A stretch of DNA of 64,000 nt. It comes from Planctomycetota bacterium. GTDB taxonomy: Bacteria; Planctomycetota; B15-G4. Position numbers and translations under genes: made by a program. Every line of letters begins with the position of its first letter. Position 1 is the first letter of the stretch. A model generated the notes under the pieces. It had not been told where the DNA came from, made no database searches, and worked only from the letters and a program-made list of their open reading frames with translations. Location: the NCBI GenBank assembly GCA_021604805.1, contig BQJR01000001.1, forward strand, positions 124,001-188,000, read 5' to 3'. This document shows, one piece after another, positions 60,123 through 64,000 of this stretch.

Positions 60123-60869
60123 ATGACGTCCCCCCTCGCTGTCGAAGCGCGTGGTCTCGCGAAGACCTATGGGCGCGGCAAGAACCGCACGGAAGCCGTC
60201 AAGGACGTCACGCTCGATTGCCGGCCCGGCGAAGTCTTCGGCCTGCTCGGACCGAACGGCGCCGGCAAGACGACCACCTTGCGCATGCTCTCCACCGTGC
60301 TCGCGCCCAGCGCCGGCAGCGCGCAGATCGCCGGCCGCGACGTGGTGGCCGATCCCGATGGCGTGCGCAGCGCGATCGGCTTTCTGTCGGGCAACACCGG
60401 CCTCGCGCCGCGCCTCACGCCGCGCGAAGTGCTGACCTATTTCGGCAACCTCTATGCGCTCCCGCGGCGCGACATCGTGGCGCGCATCGAAGAGCTGGCC
60501 AAGCTGTTCGACATGGAGGGCTTCCTCGACCGTCGCTGCGACAAGCTGTCGAGCGGCATGAAGCAAAAGGTGAACGTGGCGCGCACCGCGATCCACGATC
60601 CCGAGGTGCTGATCCTCGACGAACCCACCGTGGGTCTCGACGTGCTCGCCTCGCGCACCATCGTGGAGTTCGTGCGCGACTGTCGCGAGCGCGGCCGCTG
60701 CGTCATCTTCTCCACGCACATCATGGGCGAGGTGTCGCGGCTCTGCGATCGACTCGCGATCATCCACAAGGGGCGCGTGCAGTTCCTGGGAACCCTCGCT
60801 GAGCTGCGCGCGGCTCATGGCGACGACCTCGAAGAGGCCTTCGTGGCCGTGTTGGAGCAATCCCGATGA
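60123..60869 (+). CDS. ABC transporter ATP-binding protein, NatA-like
   Basis: 248 residues. Walker A GPNGAGKTT, Q-loop LSGNTGLAPRL, signature LSSGMKQKVNVARTAIHDP, Walker B LILDEPTVGLD and switch H in IFSTHIMGEV are all present, so this is a full single NBD. The C-terminus is short, as in NatA. It partners the permease encoded next, with which it overlaps by 4 bp. The pair resembles NatAB, an ABC-2-type sodium extrusion system, but substrate assignment in this family is uncertain and drug or polysaccharide export remain possible. Confidence 0.95.
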   Translation: MTSPLAVEARGLAKTYGRGKNRTEAVKDVTLDCRPGEVFGLLGPNGAGKTTTLRMLSTVLAPSAGSAQIAGRDVVADPDGVRSAIGFLSGNTGLAPRLTPREVLTYFGNLYALPRRDIVARIEELAKLFDMEGFLDRRCDKLSSGMKQKVNVARTAIHDPEVLILDEPTVGLDVLASRTIVEFVRDCRERGRCVIFSTHIMGEVSRLCDRLAIIHKGRVQFLGTLAELRAAHGDDLEEAFVAVLEQSR

Positions 60870-62371
60870 GCCTGCGCAACGTCCGCATCATCGCGATGAA
60901 AGACTTCCGCGACGTGCTCCGCGATCGGCGCACGCTGATCTTCATGATGCTGCTGCCCATCGCGGTCATGCCGCTGCTGATGATCGGGCTCACGAAGTTC
61001 ATGACCGCTCAGCAACGCTCCAAAGACGAGCGCAGCGTGACGATCGCCATGGACCCGTCCACGCGCAACGCGCTGATCGCACTGGGACGCGAATGGGTCG
61101 CCGAGAACCGTGACTCCTGGGCTGCGTACAAGGCCAAGAAAGTGCTGGAGCAGGAGGAAGTCGCCAGCGCTCTCGGTGCCGTGGGCGATTCGCTGCGCGA
61201 CACGGACGCCGAGGCAGGGGAAGCGGAGTCCGCAGCTGCCGCCGCTGAGGAACAACAGGCGCTCGAGAAGCTGCCCGAGTTCGACCGTCACATGCTGGCT
61301 GGCGTGGCGGACGCTCGCGCTGTCGACCGCATCCTGGAGCTCGTGGAGTTCGTGCGGCTCGCTGATGTGGAGGGCAGCGGCGCGCTGACCTCGGGGATCG
61401 AGATCCCCGAGAGCGTTCCGGCGGCGCTCAACGATCCGCGTCTCGCCGTGGCCATCCAAGACAAAGAGATCGACGCCGCCTTCTACATGCCGCCCGACGC
61501 GCTCACGTCGATGGAGAACACCGACGGCGCGGTCGCCGCCTGGTTGCTGCACGACTCGAGCATCACGATGTCGGGCGAGACGGCAGACCGCATGGATGAC
61601 TTCATCCGCGCAGTCGGTCGCGGGCGCCTCGAGGTGCGCGTGCGCGAGGCGCAACTGCCGGCGCACTTCACCGAACCCATCTACGTGGAAGTCGCCGACG
61701 TCGCCACGCCCTCGCGCAAGGTCCAAGCTTTCCTCGGCGGCTTGTTGCCTTACATGTTGCTCGCGTTCTGCTTCGGCGGCGCCTTCTATCCCGCGCTCGA
61801 CGTGACCGCCGGTGAGAAGGAGCGCTTCACGCTCGAGACCTTGCTGCTCGCGCCGGCCTCGCGTTTCGAGATCGCGCTGGGCAAGTTCTCGGTGGTGTTC
61901 GTGGCGGCCATCGTGGCGGCGCTCTTGGCCACGGCGTCGATGGCCGTGACCTTCACCCAAGGCATCCTGCCGGCGGACGTCGCGGCCAAGCTCGACCTGA
62001 CCTTCGAGCCGCTCGCCCTGGCGCTCACGGCCTCGATGATCCTGCCCGTGGCCGCGCTCTACGCCGCCATGTTGCTCGCCGTCGGCCTCTTCGCGCGCTC
62101 CTTCAAGGAAGCGCAGAGCTACGCGATGCCGCTGCAGTTCCTGTGCGTGCTGCCGTCGATGATCTCGCTGATCCCCGACCTCGAGACCGAGTCCTATCTC
62201 GCGTGGATCCCCTTCGTGAACATCTCCCTGCTGATCAAGGAGTTGCTCAAGGGGAACTACCTCTGGGAGTTCTACGTGATCACGATCGTGAGCACCTTGC
62301 TGCTGACGATCGCGGCCCTGTTCTTCGCGGCCACGATGTTCAAGCGCGAGTCGGTGCTGCTGCGCACCTGA
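60866..62371 (+). CDS. ABC-2-type permease, NatB-like
   Basis: 501 residues. TM1 (IFMMLLPIAVMPLLMIGL, about 30-50) is followed by a large extracytoplasmic domain of roughly 230 residues, including an Ala/Glu-rich coiled-coil-like stretch (about 105-140), and then five or six membrane helices from about 288 to the end (MLLAFCFGGAFYPALDV, EKERFTLETLLLAPASRFEIALGKF). The TLETLLLAPASRFEI block with its glutamates is the NatB/ABC-2 signature. Works with the upstream ATPase. Ends about 150 bp before tRNA-Val. Confidence 0.92.
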   Translation: MSLRNVRIIAMKDFRDVLRDRRTLIFMMLLPIAVMPLLMIGLTKFMTAQQRSKDERSVTIAMDPSTRNALIALGREWVAENRDSWAAYKAKKVLEQEEVASALGAVGDSLRDTDAEAGEAESAAAAAEEQQALEKLPEFDRHMLAGVADARAVDRILELVEFVRLADVEGSGALTSGIEIPESVPAALNDPRLAVAIQDKEIDAAFYMPPDALTSMENTDGAVAAWLLHDSSITMSGETADRMDDFIRAVGRGRLEVRVREAQLPAHFTEPIYVEVADVATPSRKVQAFLGGLLPYMLLAFCFGGAFYPALDVTAGEKERFTLETLLLAPASRFEIALGKFSVVFVAAIVAALLATASMAVTFTQGILPADVAAKLDLTFEPLALALTASMILPVAALYAAMLLAVGLFARSFKEAQSYAMPLQFLCVLPSMISLIPDLETESYLAWIPFVNISLLIKELLKGNYLWEFYVITIVSTLLLTIAALFFAATMFKRESVLLRT

Positions 62372-62479
62372 TCCCCCGCACCCGGCGAGCCGACGAGCTC
62401 CCCGAGCCAACCAGCCCCGACCCGTACGGCTCCGAAGCCAGGCCGCCTCGCCTCCCCACCCGTCCTCCAAATCAGGGCG

Positions 62480-62508
62480 TTGCTTGCGGCCCCTGGCATC
62501 CGCATACT
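62480..62508 (+). promoter_or_regulatory. Promoter of tRNA-Val (TTGCTT-N17-CATACT)
   Basis: TTGCTT (62480-62485), 17-bp spacer, CATACT (62503-62508), then 14 bp to the 5' end of the mature tRNA. Confidence 0.6.
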
Positions 62509-62522
62509 CTGCGATCCCGCGT

Positions 62523-62598
62523 GGGCGAGTGGCGCAGCTGGTAGCGCACCTGGATCACAACCAGGGGGTCAGGGGTTCGAATCCCTTCTCGCCCACCA
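62523..62598 (+). tRNA. tRNA-Val (anticodon CAC)
   Basis: 76 nt including an encoded CCA. Acceptor arms GGGCGAG (62523-62529) and CTCGCCC (62588-62594) pair fully; D-arm GCGCAGCTGGTAGCGC; anticodon stem CCTGG/CCAGG with loop ATCACAA (T33, CAC at 34-36, A37); T-loop GGTTCGAATCC. Anticodon CAC reads GUG valine codons. The encoded CCA means the cca product at 2744 is needed for repair rather than maturation of this tRNA. A T-rich stretch follows directly and overlaps the end of the convergent MauE-like gene. Confidence 0.97.
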
Positions 62599-62601
62599 TT
62601 T

Positions 62602-63093
62602 TCATTTCGCGGGAGTCGGGCCGGGCGCGGAGCCGAAGAGGCTCGCGCGCAGGCAGCCGAGCCCCCCGCCGCGCAGCGTGATCAGGAGGCTGGCGAGCAA
62701 CAGCCCCGCGTTCTGCAGCAACTTGTTGCACACGGGCTGAGGACCGGCGCCGCAGCCGCAGTCGAAGGCCACGGCGCAGAAGGCGATCTCCTCGGCCGAC
62801 TGGATCTGCAGCGCGCGCAAGAGGATCGCCGTGCTGAACACGGCGAGCATGCCGAAGACGACCAGCGCCGCGCCGCGCACCGCCACGCCGAGCACCAGCA
62901 AGCCGCCGCACAAGACCTCGAGCCAGGGCAGCATCACGGCCACGCTGTTCAGCGCGAGCGGTGGGCGCTCCGGCAACATCTCGTACTCGCGGATGAGTTT
63001 GAGGAACACCACCGGGTCGCTGATTTTCTGCGCACCCATCCACAAGAACAGGCCGCCCAGCACGAGCCGTGTGATCAGCAGCAGCGCGTTCAT
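62602..63093 (-). CDS. MauE/DoxX-like four-helix membrane protein
   Basis: 163 residues from ATG at 63093, which overlaps the rhodanese stop by 4 bp. Four membrane helices: LLLITRLVLGGLFLWMGAQKI, ALNSVAVMLPWLEVLCGGLLVLG, AALVVFGMLAVFSTAILLRAL and LLQNAGLLLASLLITLRG. The motif IADP-like (ISDPVVFLKLIREYEMLP) matches the MauE/DoxX membrane family, members of which support methylamine dehydrogenase assembly or quinone/thiol redox. A Cys cluster (FDCGCGAGPQPVCN) may be redox active or bind metal. Co-translated with the rhodanese protein, so a periplasmic sulfur or thiol role is plausible. It ends 3 bp from tRNA-Val. Confidence 0.85.
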   Translation of the reverse strand: MNALLLITRLVLGGLFLWMGAQKISDPVVFLKLIREYEMLPERPPLALNSVAVMLPWLEVLCGGLLVLGVAVRGAALVVFGMLAVFSTAILLRALQIQSAEEIAFCAVAFDCGCGAGPQPVCNKLLQNAGLLLASLLITLRGGGLGCLRASLFGSAPGPTPAK

Positions 63094-63929
63094 CCGTCGG
63101 TGTGCTCGCTGTTGGGGGACTCGAGCGGCAACTCTTGCAGCGTCCACTGCTCGAAGCCACCGACGAAGACCTGCAGAGCCTGCGGCGACACGCCAGCACC
63201 GAGCAGCTGCAGGGCCGCGCTCTCGCTGTCTTCGCAATCGCCGCCGTTGCAGTAGACCACCACGCGCGACGCGGCCTGCAGTTCCGAGAGCAACACTTCG
63301 TCGAGCTCATCGGGGTAGTACGGGTCGTAGTGACGCGCGCCGGGCAGGTGGCTGCGCGCGAAGTCGTCGGGGCGACGCGCGTCGAGCAGCATGAACAAGC
63401 CGTAACCGAACATGTCGTCGGCCAGGAAGGCTTGCAGTTCGTCGAGCTCGATGGCGCGCAGGCCCTTGCTCTGCAGACGCGCCACGGCGCGTTGATGCAC
63501 GCCGGGGTCGATGTGGTCGGCGCCTACGATCACCAGCGGGTCACCGAGCGTGCCGCTGTCCTCGGCGTGGGCGTGTGCAGCGGGATCGTCGGTGTGCGGG
63601 ACGAGCTGTGCTTGGTGCACCGACAGCGTGGCGTTCACGCTCGGCTCGGTGGGCGACGCGTCGCCCGCGTTCGGAGGTGTGGCCTGCTCGTTCGGCGCGT
63701 CGACGCCGCTGTGCTCGGGGCCCCTCTTCGACATCGCGGAGCCGGGTGCTTGGCTCGACACCGAGTCGTCCGTAGCGAGGGGCGCCGACTGCTGCGCGGG
63801 CGCCGCGCTCGGGAAGTAGTCACGCTCGAGGTCGAGGCCGCGCGCGCGCGCGCTGTTCACACCCCAGCCGAGCAGCGCGCCGGCTGCCAACACGCACACG
63901 CTCTCGATCACCACGGTTTGCAGCGTCAA
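63090..63929 (-). CDS. Membrane-anchored rhodanese-domain protein
   Basis: 279 residues from TTG at 63929 with GGAGAG upstream. N-terminal membrane anchor (TVVIESVCVLAAGALLGWGV), a long low-complexity Ala/Ser/Pro linker (about 35-130), then a rhodanese domain (IDLDELQ-like start, LLDARRPDDFARSHLPGARHY, VVVYCNGGDCEDSESAA), where the Cys of YCNGGDCED corresponds to the sulfur-carrying catalytic Cys. It likely transfers sulfane sulfur or acts as a phosphatase-like relative in the periplasm. Coupled to the MauE-like gene. Confidence 0.88.
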   Translation of the reverse strand: MTLQTVVIESVCVLAAGALLGWGVNSARARGLDLERDYFPSAAPAQQSAPLATDDSVSSQAPGSAMSKRGPEHSGVDAPNEQATPPNAGDASPTEPSVNATLSVHQAQLVPHTDDPAAHAHAEDSGTLGDPLVIVGADHIDPGVHQRAVARLQSKGLRAIELDELQAFLADDMFGYGLFMLLDARRPDDFARSHLPGARHYDPYYPDELDEVLLSELQAASRVVVYCNGGDCEDSESAALQLLGAGVSPQALQVFVGGFEQWTLQELPLESPNSEHTDG

Positions 63930-63955
63930 CTCAGCTCTCCATCTTCGGGGTGCTC

Positions 63956-63961
63956 ATCCTA
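63956..63961 (-). promoter_or_regulatory. Candidate -10 box TAGGAT for the rhodanese-MauE unit
   Basis: Minus-strand TAGGAT, 26 nt before the TTG at 63929, with the GGAGAG ribosome-binding site between them; a leadered promoter. Confidence 0.4.
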
Positions 63962-64000
63962 CCCCGCGGTCACGCCGGTCGTTGGCCGCCTCGCACGGCG

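Noticed and set aside
60123..62371. Novel transport system
   Set aside because: The ATPase-permease pair is a normal ABC-2/NatAB-like exporter with all expected motifs.
60815..62470. Long minus-strand open frame (551 codons) opposite the NatB-like permease
   Set aside because: His/Gln/Arg-rich low-complexity shadow of a well-supported permease gene.

Overview
The window is GC-rich chromosomal DNA, densely packed with genes on both strands. It holds 54 protein-coding genes (one cut by the left edge) and one tRNA. I see no rRNA, CRISPR array, insertion sequence, phage or plasmid module, so it looks like ordinary core-plus-accessory chromosome. Gene content points to a Gram-negative-type bacterium with lipoproteins, LPS-type glycosyltransferase and sugar kinase, and RseP/Dxr/CvpA. 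The mixture of secreted HEAT-repeat proteins, large secreted amidohydrolases, lipoprotein multiheme cytochromes, FG-GAP propellers sharing a C-terminal module, and a cobalamin-type radical SAM enzyme is most like Planctomycetota. That assignment is inference from gene content; no marker rRNA is present.

Layout. 1-5.0 kb: two tiny lipoproteins, a HEAT-like anchored protein, a tRNA nucleotidyltransferase (cca) and a UbiA-like prenyltransferase. 5.0-8.0 kb: operon dxr-rseP-ubiA-like (minus), each pair overlapping by 4 bp. 8.0-14.5 kb: NUDIX-purM-TPR chain, then a secreted hydrolase-like protein overlapping a membrane spermidine-synthase-like protein. 14.6-20.6 kb: a secreted HEAT-repeat protein, a MaoC-like protein divergent from an inositol-phosphate synthase, a small conserved protein coupled to a GT4 glycosyltransferase. 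20.6-27.8 kb: a two-domain LPS-kinase-like protein, a 1476-residue triple amidohydrolase fusion and an overlapping M28 peptidase. 27.8-38.1 kb: bacilliredoxin, AlgH, an OYE-family oxidoreductase, a B12-binding radical SAM protein, arginase, a glutamate-type symporter carrying a PDZ-like insert, and tandem FG-GAP paralogues. 38.1-48.6 kb: OsmC, pyroglutamyl peptidase/QueD, a PilT-like ATPase, DUF2270, an EgtB-like protein, DUF885, SDR/PHP pair, CutA. 48.6-64 kb: glycosylase-hemH, TetR/M20 pair, thioredoxin, RsmJ-like methyltransferase, a membrane glycosyltransferase-like protein, histidine kinase-CvpA, a phosphatase-like/tetraheme/TPR lipoprotein, NatAB-like ABC exporter, tRNA-Val and a rhodanese-MauE pair.

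How the genes work together. Housekeeping functions are isoprenoid precursor synthesis (dxr), envelope proteolysis (rseP), purine synthesis (purM), tRNA 3' end repair (cca), haem (hemH) and rRNA methylation (rsmJ). A second theme is peptide and amino-acid scavenging: M28, M20, DUF885, pyroglutamyl peptidase, amidohydrolases, arginase and a dicarboxylate/amino-acid symporter. A third is envelope work: LPS-type kinase, GT4, the membrane glycosyltransferase-like protein and inositol phosphate synthase.

Expression signals. Many genes that head a transcription unit lack a Shine-Dalgarno and instead have a TANNNT hexamer 6-10 nt before the start codon, the arrangement expected of leaderless mRNAs; genes inside operons use overlaps or GGAG-type sites. 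Two genes appear to begin at CTG. No intergenic stretch exceeds about 230 bp; the larger ones (363-528, 14474-14665, 16613-16837, 30309-30516, 39764-39949, 54397-54570, 59932-60122) hold promoters, hairpins or palindromes where listed. I see nothing in 59932-60122 beyond leader sequence.
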